The translations under genes were made by a program, and so were the position numbers. A model generated the notes under the pieces. The model saw only the letters and a program-made list of their open reading frames with translations. It did no database searches and was not told the origin of the DNA. 64,000 bases of DNA, taken from the NCBI GenBank assembly GCA_001465015.1, contig LNEO01000276.1, positions 22,668-86,667 of the forward strand. Direction: 5' to 3'. The stretch comes from Deltaproteobacteria bacterium Ga0077539 (GTDB lineage: Bacteria > Myxococcota_A > Polyangia > Polyangiales > Ga0077539). This document shows positions 1-8,699 of the stretch, piece after piece (positions within the stretch are counted from its first letter, which is position 1; the number at the start of each line of letters is the position of its first letter).

Positions 1-106
1 GGGCGCGGGACCAGAGCCTCGCGCAACGACGCCCGCGCTGCGGCCGCACCTACGTGTGCGCGTTGACAGCACGCCTTGTTCTCCGTCCAATTCGCGGAGA
101 GTAGCC

Positions 107-1123
107 GTGCAGCCATCCTCGCGAAAACGTGGGTCTACGTCGGGCGATCGAGCGGCGGTGGTCGCTGCGGCGTGCGCGCTGCTCGGCGCGTGCGCCGAAC
201 CAGGCCTCGCGGAGACCGACGGCGGCCGCAACGACGCGCGCGTCGTCGACGACGCATCCGCCTCCAGTTGCGACGAAGAGAACCCGTGCGAGATGATCGA
301 TCCGCCGTGGGAGCCCGAAGCGGACGGCGGGCTCGACGCGAGCCCCGACGAGGGCACAGACGCCTCGGATCCGTTCGACGCTCCGGCAGCGATGGATGGT
401 TCGCGGCCCGCGGACGCCGCGCGAGACAGCGCGTCGGACGTGCGCGTCGATGCTCTGCGCGACACGGGTGTGCGCGTTGCCTTGCCTCCGCCGACGTGCG
501 CCAACATCGATCAGCGACTCCGCGCGGATTTTGGAATCGTGATTCGCCCCGGCACGCTCGCGTTCGAGGGGCTCGCGAGCGAGGACATCGGGTGCGCCGA
601 TCGAATCAAGGTCTACCAGATGTTCGAGCTTCCGTTCGCGTACGAGCGATACCCACGGAGGCTCGACCCTTCGGACGCCTTCACGATGCACTTGTATCGC
701 GGACGAAGCCCGACGCTCGGCTCGTGCAGCGCGTACGTCCCGAGCTCGCAGGCCATGCAGATCCGAGATTTGAGCCAGTGCCTGAGGTCGGTCAGCGGCA
801 GGACCGACTCGGACTTCATGCGCATCGCGATGTTCTTGATCCACGAGTCCGGGCACATCATCACGGCGCGCACGCCGTCGCTGAGAACGGCGTTTTCCAC
901 GGCCAATCTGCCGTCGCGCGACGCCAGTTGCTACGACCGAGGCTTCTTGAAGAGCTACTCGCTGCGCAGCACCAACCCGGTGAGCGAGAGCTTCGCGGAG
1001 TCCGTCGCGCTCTTCATCGGTCGGCGCAAGGTCGGCTCGCTCGGGACGATCAACGACTTTCGTCGGGACTGTCCCAACACCTTCGCGTGGGTGCGCGACA
1101 ACGTGTTCGGTGATCCGCTGTGA
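107..1123 (+). CDS. Predicted lipoprotein with HExxH metalloprotease-like motif
   Basis: 338-residue protein of unknown function. I chose the GTG at 107 because GGAGA at 96-100 lies 6 nt upstream and it gives a normal lipoprotein signal ending in a lipobox (ALLGAC, Cys29); an upstream GTG at 56 would add an unlikely 17-residue extension. Residues about 35-125 are Asp/Ala-rich low complexity, a linker type seen in many lipoproteins of this window. The C-terminal half looks globular and holds H246-E-S-G-H250, matching the HExxH zinc-binding signature of metallopeptidases, with a later SESFAES segment that could supply a third ligand. The stop overlaps the next start by 4 nt, so the two genes are probably co-translated. 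Peptidase activity is inference from a short motif. Confidence 0.6.
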   Translation: MQPSSRKRGSTSGDRAAVVAAACALLGACAEPGLAETDGGRNDARVVDDASASSCDEENPCEMIDPPWEPEADGGLDASPDEGTDASDPFDAPAAMDGSRPADAARDSASDVRVDALRDTGVRVALPPPTCANIDQRLRADFGIVIRPGTLAFEGLASEDIGCADRIKVYQMFELPFAYERYPRRLDPSDAFTMHLYRGRSPTLGSCSAYVPSSQAMQIRDLSQCLRSVSGRTDSDFMRIAMFLIHESGHIITARTPSLRTAFSTANLPSRDASCYDRGFLKSYSLRSTNPVSESFAESVALFIGRRKVGSLGTINDFRRDCPNTFAWVRDNVFGDPL

Positions 1124-2034
1124 TCGAACGCGTCGTCGTGCTGCGCGGGGCTTCGTGGCCAATTTTGCAGCTTGCTGCGCTCTGCGCGCTCGCGGCATCG
1201 TGCTCGCCCACCCGGCTCTCGAATCCTGACGTGGCGCTCGCCGATCGTCCGTCGCTGCGCGATGAAGCCTCGGTCGACGCGACGACGGACGTGCGCGACG
1301 AGGCGCTCGACGTCGTCGACGCGCGCGCCGCGATCGATGTGATCGATGTGAGAGACGCGAGCGTCGACGAGGGGGCGGCGGCGCTGGATGCGACGCAGGA
1401 TTCTGCGCTCGATGCGGGGGCGCTTGCGGACGGGGCGGAGGACGCCGACGCGCGGTCTTCGCTCGATGTCGGGGATGTGTCTCTCGCATCGGACGCGATC
1501 GACGAGTCGGATGTGGGTGATGGAGGCGAAGCCCGGACGATCGAGTGCGCCCCGCTCGTGCCGTCGGGGCCGTCGTCGGGACTGGTGCTCAGCGCTGGAT
1601 TCTGGCCGGGATTTCGCTTCGAGGTGGTGGGTGCCACCGTCCAGCTCTCGAGCGTCGGATTGCAGGTGTCGACTTCGCCGCCGGGAGGGACGTTGCACGC
1701 GACGGTCGTGCGGCTCAGCGGTCCGATGGACGTCCCGGATGCGCCAGACCTCACGGGCGGCGACGTCGTTGTCCGCGCCTCGATCGACGCGCCGTCCTCG
1801 TCCGCGGCCGTGGTGCGCACGGCGAACACGAGCGCGACGCTCGTGCCGGGATGGTACGCGGCGGTGTTCGGAACGGGCGCTTTCGGAGCCACCGTCACCA
1901 ACGCGACCTTGCCGAGCGCGGGCGGGGCAGGGTGCACGAGCCTTCGGTCGGTGTTTCCATTTACCCTGCGGCAGAGCGACGGAATGCTGCTGTTGCAGGG
2001 CGCGTCTCCGCACATGTTCGTGCGCGTTCGGTGA
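1120..2034 (+). CDS. D-rich lipoprotein, unknown function
   Basis: 304 residues, starting at a GTG that overlaps the previous stop (GTGA). The signal peptide ends in a lipobox (LAASC, Cys28). Residues about 35-135 are a long Asp/Ala/Val low-complexity spacer with recurring VRDA/VDVRD patterns. The C-terminal 160 residues are beta-rich with Gly/Ser/Val (ASIDAPSSSAAVVRTAN) and look like a small secreted beta-sandwich; I recognise no family. It is coupled to the HExxH lipoprotein gene upstream and followed by an AT-rich gap, so the two probably form one unit exported to the cell envelope. Function not assigned. Confidence 0.65.
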   Translation: MIERVVVLRGASWPILQLAALCALAASCSPTRLSNPDVALADRPSLRDEASVDATTDVRDEALDVVDARAAIDVIDVRDASVDEGAAALDATQDSALDAGALADGAEDADARSSLDVGDVSLASDAIDESDVGDGGEARTIECAPLVPSGPSSGLVLSAGFWPGFRFEVVGATVQLSSVGLQVSTSPPGGTLHATVVRLSGPMDVPDAPDLTGGDVVVRASIDAPSSSAAVVRTANTSATLVPGWYAAVFGTGAFGATVTNATLPSAGGAGCTSLRSVFPFTLRQSDGMLLLQGASPHMFVRVR

Positions 2035-2129
2035 CACGCTCTTCGTCAACGCGCCGCACGACCGAAGCTCCTTCCTCCCTCGCGCGAGATCGCATCGGCG
2101 TCGGCGAACGTTCGCGCCTCTGGAGCGAG

Positions 2130-2328
2130 CTTTCTCGAATCATTCGGACAAATCATCGAAGTCCATTCGAAAATTATGGGTCCATTCGACCTCCGATCGC
2201 GCGCGAAGTCCCGAGTCGTGTTACGAAGAATTCTTTTGTAGCACTTTGATTTCATTGAAATCTCTTCGATCGAAACGGGCGTACAAAGGCGCACTCGGGA
2301 GCATCTCAGCGACCGAGCGGAGGCATTC
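2130..2328 (+). promoter_or_regulatory. AT-rich intergenic island with three short palindromes, presumed promoter of the DUF4331 genes
   Basis: The 294-nt gap between the D-rich lipoprotein and the DUF4331-like gene is clearly AT-richer than its surroundings between about 2130 and 2285. It holds three successive palindromes: AAGAATTCTT (2226-2235), GATTTC-att-GAAATC (2248-2262) and TTCGATCGAA (2265-2274). A GGAGG-like ribosome site (gagcggaggc, about 2314-2323) precedes the GTG at 2329. I take the island as the promoter/operator region of the downstream cluster; no clear -35/-10 pair could be fixed by eye. Confidence 0.4.
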
Positions 2329-3018
2329 GTGACTTCAACTCAAACGAAGAAGTGGCTCGCTGTCGGCATGACGACCGCCGCCCTCTTGAGCGGAGCGTTC
2401 GCGCTTCGCTCGACCCGCAGCCACGCTGCGGATCACTTGGATCCACCCGGTCGCACGAACCCGATGGCGATGCCCGCGGGAATGGATCGCAACGCGGACA
2501 TCGCGGACGTGTACACGTGGCACCGCGGGACGGGCGCGTCGCAGACCGTCGTGCTCGTGCTCTCGTTCGCGGGCCCCAACGCTCCTGCCGCCAACCAGGG
2601 TCTGCCCTGTGACCGCGACGTGCTCTACACGATCCACGTCGGCGCAGGCGACACTCTGCCGGCAGCGGGGATGGAGCGTCGCTTCAGCGTGCGCTTCGGC
2701 CGCGACACGGCGATGAACTGCTTCGCGCGCTGGGAAGGACTCCCCGGCACGAGCGCTCCAGTCGTTACGCGTACCGACAGGGTCATCGACCTCGGCGGCA
2801 ACGTTCGCGCGTATGCCGGACTTCGCGACGACGCGTTCTTCTTCGATCTCCAGGGCTTTCGCGAGACGCTCGAGATGGGCAGGCCGCGCTTCGTCAACGA
2901 CCGCGACTTCTTCGCCGGGAAGAACAGCTCTGCGATCGTGATCGAGGTCCCCGCGACCGCCGTCAACAACGGCCAAACCACTCTCCGCGTGTGGGCGACC
3001 ACCGCGCGGGCTCGCTGA
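2329..3018 (+). CDS. DUF4331-like secreted protein, N-terminal-half type
   Basis: 229 residues from a GTG with a good upstream purine tract. A signal peptide (KK then hydrophobic, cleavage near SHA-ADH) is followed by ADHLDPP, an NADIADVYTWH segment and ends with a VPATAV...LRVWATT segment. This layout (DHLDPP/DVY at the start, DDAFFFDL in the middle, VWATT near the end) is what I recognise as the first half of DUF4331 proteins. The second half is missing here and seems to be carried by the next gene, 16 nt downstream. DUF4331 proteins are secreted and of unknown role. Assignment rests on motif recognition, not on a search. Confidence 0.6.
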   Translation: MTSTQTKKWLAVGMTTAALLSGAFALRSTRSHAADHLDPPGRTNPMAMPAGMDRNADIADVYTWHRGTGASQTVVLVLSFAGPNAPAANQGLPCDRDVLYTIHVGAGDTLPAAGMERRFSVRFGRDTAMNCFARWEGLPGTSAPVVTRTDRVIDLGGNVRAYAGLRDDAFFFDLQGFRETLEMGRPRFVNDRDFFAGKNSSAIVIEVPATAVNNGQTTLRVWATTARAR

Positions 3019-3034
3019 GAGGAGCAAAGACACC

Positions 3035-4048
3035 ATGAAGACTCTTCGAATCAGCGCGCTCTTCGCGATTTCTGCGGCGATGTTCGCCTGCTCTCCTGCG
3101 ACCCCGACGGACTCCGGTGTCGACACGGGCGTCACGACCGACACAGGTGTCACCACGGACACCGGTGTTTCGACGGACACGGGCGTCGCGACGGACAGCG
3201 GCGTTCCAGTGACGGACTCGGGCGTCCCGACCGACGGCGGTGGCGGCGACAAGTGTAACGAATACTGCACAGCGGTCGTCGGCGCGTGCACCGGCGCGAA
3301 CGCTCAGTACGTCGATATGGCCGACTGCGTCTCGTTCTGTGCTGGCTCGCGCATCCCCACCGGCATGGTCGGCGAGATGGGCGGCAACACGCTCGAGTGC
3401 CGCATCTATCACGCAGGCGTCGCGCGCATGATGCCCGCGGTTCACTGCCCGCACGCCGGTCCGTCCGGCGGCGAGGTCTGCGGCACGGTCAACTTCAACA
3501 CCGCTGCGGCCACGATGTTCACCCGCGTCGACCGCATGGGCATGCCCGCCGTCTCGACGGTGCTCGTCGGGGCGGCTCGCAAGAACGCGTTCAACGACGG
3601 CAACCCCAACGATGACATGGGCTTTGCCGGAGACTTCATCACCTCGCTCACGGCGCTTCACACGGCGCTCGATGACGATCTCACGATGCTCAACCTCACG
3701 CCTTGCAGCATGACCACAATGGTCGGCGGCTTGCCCGAGTGCGTGGGTCAGACCTACGCGCCCGGCGCCACGGTCGCGAGCCTCATCCTGCCCAACGACG
3801 CGATCAAGCTCACGCTCACTGGCATGTCCGGCTTCCCCAACGGTCGTCGCCTCCAGGATCCGGTCATCGACGTGACGCTCGCGGTGCTCTTGCTCCGCGT
3901 CAACTCGTCGGGCCCCGGCACCTGCGCTGGCGGAATGTGCACCGCGGGTACGCTCGCGGGGCTTCCGCTCAACCCACCGCGCAACGACCTGATGGGCGGC
4001 ACGTTCCCCGACACGTTCCCGTACCTGCTCCCGCCGCACAGCATGTAA
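3035..4048 (+). CDS. DTGV-linker lipoprotein with DUF4331-like C-terminal half
   Basis: 337 residues; ATG preceded by GAGGAG. Lipobox AMFAC (Cys19) is followed by a linker of seven DTGV/DSGV-type repeats (residues about 24-68). Next comes a Cys-rich block (CNEYCTAVVGACTG, later CGTVNF). The C-terminal 190 residues hold RVDRMGMPAVSTVLVG, KNAFNDGNPNDD, GFPNGRRLQDPVIDVTLAV and FPYLLPP, which I recognise as the signature of the second half of DUF4331 proteins. With the preceding gene it would make one complete DUF4331 split into two exported chains, this one lipid-anchored. A strong hairpin follows the gene. Confidence 0.65.
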   Translation: MKTLRISALFAISAAMFACSPATPTDSGVDTGVTTDTGVTTDTGVSTDTGVATDSGVPVTDSGVPTDGGGGDKCNEYCTAVVGACTGANAQYVDMADCVSFCAGSRIPTGMVGEMGGNTLECRIYHAGVARMMPAVHCPHAGPSGGEVCGTVNFNTAAATMFTRVDRMGMPAVSTVLVGAARKNAFNDGNPNDDMGFAGDFITSLTALHTALDDDLTMLNLTPCSMTTMVGGLPECVGQTYAPGATVASLILPNDAIKLTLTGMSGFPNGRRLQDPVIDVTLAVLLLRVNSSGPGTCAGGMCTAGTLAGLPLNPPRNDLMGGTFPDTFPYLLPPHSM

Positions 4049-4101
4049 GCGCTCGCCGCTGCGATCGCTCGCGGCGCTCGACACGCTCGATTGCTACCCC
4101 T

Positions 4102-4140
4102 CGACGCCGCTCGTGAAGCTCAGCTCCGCGAGCGGCGTCG
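4102..4140 (+). terminator. Perfect 12-bp hairpin after the DUF4331 pair
   Basis: Arms 4102-4113 (CGACGCCGCTCG) and 4129-4140 are perfect reverse complements separated by a 15-nt loop, starting about 54 nt after the lipoprotein stop. There is no real T-tract (only a short ttt follows), so it is a weak intrinsic terminator or an attenuator/mRNA-stability element before the next gene group. Confidence 0.5.
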
Positions 4141-4221
4141 CTGCATTTGGCGGACGACCTCTCGACCGCCGCGGTCCCAAGCCTCGTCGCCCTCGAAGCT
4201 ATGGCATACAGGTCCCCTCCG

Positions 4222-5580
4222 ATGCGTAACGGTATCCGCTCATCGGCGCCGCTCGTGTGGTGCGCCCTCGCGCTCGTCGCTTGTCAGCGCAGCCAACCCC
4301 ACGCGCCGTCGCGACCGATCGTCGAAGCCCCTCGAGACAGCGCCGCGAGCGCTGACGCCTCTGGCTTCGTTGACGCGCCGGTCGATGGCGCGCCGGGGGC
4401 GTCTGTCGTCCGGCTCGACCCTGCGTCCGCCGCGCGCGTCGCGGCGATCGACGACGAGATTCGCAGCCTCGAGCGCCTCGCCGCCCGGCGCGCGGACAAC
4501 TGGATCGACCTCGAGACGGTCGCGTCGCGCTACCTCGAGCGCGTCGCGCTCACGGCGGACTACGAGGACTATCGCCGCGCCGAGGACGCGATCGACCGCG
4601 CGTTTCGCAAGGGAAACGGCATGGGTCCGTTTCTGCTCCGCGCGCAGCTCAACTACACGCTCCACCGGCTCGATCGGGTGACAGCGGACGTCGACCAGGT
4701 GCTGCGCGGCGCGCTCGTGCAGCCATCGGTGCGTGCTGCAGCGGAGGAGCTGCGCGCCAACGTGCTCTTTCACAGCGGTCGCTACGACGAAGCTCGCGTT
4801 GCGTACGAGCGCCTCGTGCGCGAAGAGCGCTCGGCCGAGCGGCTCGCCGCGCTCGCGCAATACCAATGGAAGACCGGCGATTTCGCAGGCGCAGACCGCT
4901 TGCTCGCCGAGGCCCAGCTCGTGGCGCGCGCGCGTTCGCCAGAGGTCCGCGCGTGGCTGTGCCTCGTGCGCGGGCTGCTCGAGCTCGACCGCGGTCGCTG
5001 GCCCGACGCGCTCTCGCACTATCGCGCGGGGCTCGCGCTTCGCCCTGGATACTGGCTGCTCGAAGAGCACGAGGCCGAGGCGATGACCCTCATGGGCGAG
5101 GGCGCTCGAACGCTGCCGAAGTACCTCGACCTCATCGAGCGGACGGGCAACCCCGAGTTCATGGACGCCGCGGCGGACATCCTCGAAAAGCGCGGCGAAC
5201 GCGAGGCCGCTGCGCGGTGGGTCGCGCGCGCGCGGGCTGTGTACGACGCGCGGCTCAGGCTGTTTCCCGAGGCGGTCGCGGGGCACGCGGTCGAGCACTT
5301 TCTCGCGCACGACCCCCAGCGCGCGGTCTCGATCGCAGAGGCCAACGTCCGCGCTCGACCGGGCGGCGAAGCGCAAGTGCACCTCGCGCGCGCGCTGTTC
5401 GCCGTGGGGCGCCGCGACGAGGCCAAGGCCGCCATCGACAGGGCGCTCGCATCTCGTTGGCGCTCGGCCGAGCTCTACGAGTGCGCCTCGCGCGTCTACG
5501 AAGCGCTCGGGCAACGTCCGGTCGCTGCGGCGCACCGGCAGCGCGCGCTCGCGATCAACCCGCACGCGTTCGACGAGTGA
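4222..5580 (+). CDS. TPR-repeat lipoprotein
   Basis: 452 residues. The ATG at 4222 gives a compact signal with lipobox ALVAC (Cys21); ATGs or alternatives at 4201 and 4147 would lengthen it without benefit. After an Asp/Ala spacer the protein is entirely alpha-helical with TPR-like pairs (for example AALAQYQWKTGDFAGADRLLAEAQ, and the final VYEALGQRPVAAAHRQRALAINP). It probably acts as an envelope scaffold. The stop codon shares one base with the next start (TGATG), and that gene in turn overlaps the cytochrome gene, so these three are surely co-translated. Partner identity is inference. Confidence 0.75.
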   Translation: MRNGIRSSAPLVWCALALVACQRSQPHAPSRPIVEAPRDSAASADASGFVDAPVDGAPGASVVRLDPASAARVAAIDDEIRSLERLAARRADNWIDLETVASRYLERVALTADYEDYRRAEDAIDRAFRKGNGMGPFLLRAQLNYTLHRLDRVTADVDQVLRGALVQPSVRAAAEELRANVLFHSGRYDEARVAYERLVREERSAERLAALAQYQWKTGDFAGADRLLAEAQLVARARSPEVRAWLCLVRGLLELDRGRWPDALSHYRAGLALRPGYWLLEEHEAEAMTLMGEGARTLPKYLDLIERTGNPEFMDAAADILEKRGEREAAARWVARARAVYDARLRLFPEAVAGHAVEHFLAHDPQRAVSIAEANVRARPGGEAQVHLARALFAVGRRDEAKAAIDRALASRWRSAELYECASRVYEALGQRPVAAAHRQRALAINPHAFDE

Positions 5581-6734
5581 TGTCCTGGCGTTCGACGGTC
5601 GCGCTGGTGTCTTTCGCGCACGCCGCGAGCTGCGCCGCGCCGCTCGCGTGGCCGGCCGCGCCGACGACGATCGCGTATACCCGCGCAACGCTCTACGCGT
5701 TTGTGCTCGACGCCGCGTCCGATGAGCTCGAGGTCATCGAGCTCTCCGGTGACACGGCGCGCGCTATCGCTGCGAGGCCCGTTCGGATCGACCCGATCGC
5801 CTCGAACGGCCTCGCTGCGATCGTCGTCGACCCCGCGCGTCGCTCTCTCTTTGTCTCCGTCGCGCCGCCGATCCCGCCGCACCCGCCAGGGCCGCACTCG
5901 ACGCACGTGCTCGACCCGCAACAGGGAGCGCTGATCGCGCTCTCGCTCGACACGCTGCGCGAGCGCGCCCGCGCCCGCACCGAACCCTTCTCGCAGACGC
6001 TCTCGCAGAGCGCGGATCGTTCGTCGCTGTGGGTCGCGAGCTTCGAGTACCTGCGAGCCCTCGACGCGCGGATTCCTCAGGCAGAGCGGGGCGGCGCGGT
6101 GACGGTGTTCGACGCGGATTCGCTGACCACCATCGCGCAGGGGCGGCCGTGCCTCGTGCCCGCGGCGATCGACGACGCGACCTCCGACCGCGCGTGGATC
6201 GCGTGCTTCGGCGAGGACGCGCTCGCGTCCGTTCAGAGAAGAGGCGCGGTGATCACGGCTGAACAGCGGTTCGCCGTGGGGGCGCCCGCGGGACGATTTC
6301 CTGCCATTCGGTTCGCGCCACAGCACCTGACGCTCGACGTGGCGCGAGGCCGCGCTTGGGTGGCCAACCACGACGCGCGCGAGCTCGTCGCGCTCTCGTT
6401 GGCTGACGGCGCGCAGCTCGCGCGCGTCTCGCTCGAGGCCCGTCCGACGCGTCCGCTGATCGACGCGTCAGGGTTGCTCGTCGCGACCTTCGAGCCGGGC
6501 TCGGTGGTGCGCGTCGAGGGTGATCGAGCGATTTCGCGAATCGACCTCGAAGAGAGCGTGTGCGTTCAACCGCGCGCGATCACTCGTTCTCCGGACGGCA
6601 GGGTCTTCGTGCTTTGCGGCGGCGACGAGCGACGATCGGGCGCTCTCTTGGAGCTGTCGTCCAACGCCGCGTCGGTGCTGCGACGCTTCTCCGTCGGGCA
6701 GCGGCCGTCTGCTGTCGCGTTCTTTCAGCCATGA
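5580..6734 (+). CDS. Exported YncE-like beta-propeller protein
   Basis: 384 residues; its ATG overlaps the TPR gene stop by one base. The N-terminus (ending AHAASC) looks like a lipoprotein or secretion signal. The body has repeating blades of the type VVDPARRSLFVSV, TLDVARGRAWVANHDARELVALSLADG and ITRSPDGRVFVLCGG, as in YVTN/YncE-type seven-bladed propellers. In this setting, between a TPR lipoprotein and a dihaem cytochrome c, it may be a periplasmic electron-transfer or metal-binding partner. It lacks residues that would name an enzyme, so I leave the function open. Confidence 0.7.
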   Translation: MSWRSTVALVSFAHAASCAAPLAWPAAPTTIAYTRATLYAFVLDAASDELEVIELSGDTARAIAARPVRIDPIASNGLAAIVVDPARRSLFVSVAPPIPPHPPGPHSTHVLDPQQGALIALSLDTLRERARARTEPFSQTLSQSADRSSLWVASFEYLRALDARIPQAERGGAVTVFDADSLTTIAQGRPCLVPAAIDDATSDRAWIACFGEDALASVQRRGAVITAEQRFAVGAPAGRFPAIRFAPQHLTLDVARGRAWVANHDARELVALSLADGAQLARVSLEARPTRPLIDASGLLVATFEPGSVVRVEGDRAISRIDLEESVCVQPRAITRSPDGRVFVLCGGDERRSGALLELSSNAASVLRRFSVGQRPSAVAFFQP

Positions 6735-7450
6735 GGTCCGCGCGCGCGAGGATGCTCTCGAACGTCGCGCTCTCGAGCGCGCTCGTGGCGAGCTGCGCGC
6801 CGGCGGTAGAGCGAGACCCGCTCGAGGACCCGACGATCTCGCGCTCGCGCTTCAACGCCTTTCGCTGCGCGACGTGCCACGCGGTGGGCGAGGGCGACGC
6901 GAGGATCCTGCCGGGCGCGCGCCTCGATGGAGCGCTCGCGCGGAGCTCCTTCTGGGGCGGCGCGATCGGCACCGCCCGCGGCGCGGTCGACGAGTGCTTC
7001 GGGCACTTCATGCGCGGCGACGCGCTCGATCGCGAGCCCGAGGCCGACGCGCGGCTCCTTCGTCGCCTGAGCGAGCTTCGCTCGGTTCGAGGCGCGCTCA
7101 CCGACGTCGTGCCGTTTACAGTGGTTACGCAGACCGCTCCTCCCGTCGGCGGCGATCGCGAGCGAGGAAGGGCGCTGTACGGCCGCGCCTGCGGGTACTG
7201 TCACGGAGCGGCGCACACGGGCGAGGGGCGGCTCGGCGTGACCACCTCGATCCTGCCCGAGGACACCGAGCGCAGCCATCCGAGCGCGTCGGGCTACACC
7301 CTCGAGACGCTTCGACACACGTTCGTGCACAAGGCCAGGCTCGGCTCGTTCAACGGCTTCGCGGGCACGATGCCGCCGTTTTCGCGAGAGGTCCTCTCGG
7401 ACGACGAGCTCGCCGACATCGTCGCGTACCTCGATCCCACCCTGCGTTGA
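6731..7450 (+). CDS. Dihaem cytochrome c lipoprotein
   Basis: 239 residues; ATGA overlap with the propeller gene. A signal ends in lipobox LVASC (Cys22). Two haem-attachment sites are visible: C46-A-T-C-H50 and C154-G-Y-C-H158. The second lies in a normal mono-haem cytochrome c domain (GRALYGRACGYCHG, later GTMPPFSRE with a likely Met axial ligand, and LSDDELADIVAYL at the end). The first domain is shorter. The protein should carry electrons at the outer face of a membrane and is the only redox protein in the coupled TPR/propeller/cytochrome set. Confidence 0.85.
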   Translation: MRSARARMLSNVALSSALVASCAPAVERDPLEDPTISRSRFNAFRCATCHAVGEGDARILPGARLDGALARSSFWGGAIGTARGAVDECFGHFMRGDALDREPEADARLLRRLSELRSVRGALTDVVPFTVVTQTAPPVGGDRERGRALYGRACGYCHGAAHTGEGRLGVTTSILPEDTERSHPSASGYTLETLRHTFVHKARLGSFNGFAGTMPPFSREVLSDDELADIVAYLDPTLR

Positions 7451-7478
7451 GCGGGGTCAGTGTACGCTCGCGCGCATC

Positions 7479-8699
7479 TTGATGGAGACAGCGCCGAGCC
7501 CCGCGCAGGGCACGTACGACAGGGCCTTTGCGCCGTTGGCAGCGCGGTTCGCGCGGCAGCTCGAGACCGAAGAGGTCGGCGCGTCGCTGTGCGTCTATCA
7601 GCGAGGGCGATGCGTCGTTGATTTGTGGGGTGGTCTTTCAAATGTCGAGACGGCCGCCCCGTGGCGAGAGGACACGCGCGTGCTCGTGTTCTCGGTCACC
7701 AAGGGGCTCGCGGCGATGGCGATGCTCTTGCTCGCCGATCGAGGAAGGCTCGAGCTCGACGCCCCGGTCGCCCACTACTGGCCGGCCTTCGCCAAGGCGG
7801 GCAAGGCCGCGATCACGGTCCGCACGCTGCTCAATCACCGCGCGGGGCTGGCTGCGCTCGACAAGCGGCTCGAGTTCGTCGACTGCCTGCTCCCTGAGCG
7901 CCACGCGCTCTTGCTCGACGCGATGGAGTCGCAGGTCCCGTGGTGGGAGCCAGGCACCGCGCAGGGCTATCACGCCGTGACGTACGGGATGTTCGTGCGC
8001 GAGCTGTTCGAGCGCGCGTCGGGCGAGCGAATCGGCGCGTTTTTGCGGCGAGAGATCTTCGATCCGCTGGGCTCGGACGCGCGGCTCGGGACGGGCCCCG
8101 AAGAAGATCATCGCGTCGCCGAGCTCTATCCGCCAAAGCTCGCGGATCGCGCCGTGGCGATGGCGAAGCTGTTGGTGCGCGACCCTCGCGCGCCCGAGAT
8201 CGCGATCGCGCGCAACATCGCCTCGCGTCGGTCGCTCGTGCGGCAGGCCTTCGACAACCCGAGCACGGGGACCAAGGCCATCGCGGCGTACGGGGACGTG
8301 CGCGTTCGGCGCGCGGAGCTGGCGTGGGCGTCGGCCACCGCGAGCGCTCGCGGGATCGCCCGGGCGTACCTGCCGTTTTCACAGGGCGGATCGCAGGACG
8401 GGCGCACCTACGTGAAGGCCTCGACGCTCGCACCGGTGTACGAGCGTCAGAGCTTCGCCGCGCGCGACCGCGTGTTGCAGAAGCCTCTCGGCTGGTCGCA
8501 GGGATTTCTCAAAGAGGACGAGGGCGTGTTCGGTCCGACGCGCGAGGCCTTCGGGCACGCCGGGTTGGGCGGCGCGCTGGGGTGGTGCGACCCCGTGCAC
8601 CATCTCTCGTTCGGGTACGTGATGAACAAGCTCGATTGGCGTGTTCGCTCGCCGCGCGCGCTCGCTTTGTGCGCGGCGCTCTACGAGTGCGTGCGCTGA
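7479..8699 (+). CDS. Serine hydrolase, beta-lactamase/CubicO (EstB-like) family
   Basis: 406 residues, no signal peptide. S72-V-T-K75 is the catalytic SxxK tetrad of class-C-beta-lactamase-fold hydrolases. LNHRAGL follows at about 118, and Y163-H-A stands where the family has YxN/YxH, as in EstB-like esterases. The C-terminal FGHAGLGGALGW segment fits the third (HxG-like) box. Likely a cytoplasmic esterase or peptidase; substrate unknown. Two consecutive ATGs (7479, 7482) are possible starts. Its stop abuts the stop of the convergent monooxygenase gene with no spacer. Confidence 0.85.
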   Translation: MMETAPSPAQGTYDRAFAPLAARFARQLETEEVGASLCVYQRGRCVVDLWGGLSNVETAAPWREDTRVLVFSVTKGLAAMAMLLLADRGRLELDAPVAHYWPAFAKAGKAAITVRTLLNHRAGLAALDKRLEFVDCLLPERHALLLDAMESQVPWWEPGTAQGYHAVTYGMFVRELFERASGERIGAFLRREIFDPLGSDARLGTGPEEDHRVAELYPPKLADRAVAMAKLLVRDPRAPEIAIARNIASRRSLVRQAFDNPSTGTKAIAAYGDVRVRRAELAWASATASARGIARAYLPFSQGGSQDGRTYVKASTLAPVYERQSFAARDRVLQKPLGWSQGFLKEDEGVFGPTREAFGHAGLGGALGWCDPVHHLSFGYVMNKLDWRVRSPRALALCAALYECVR

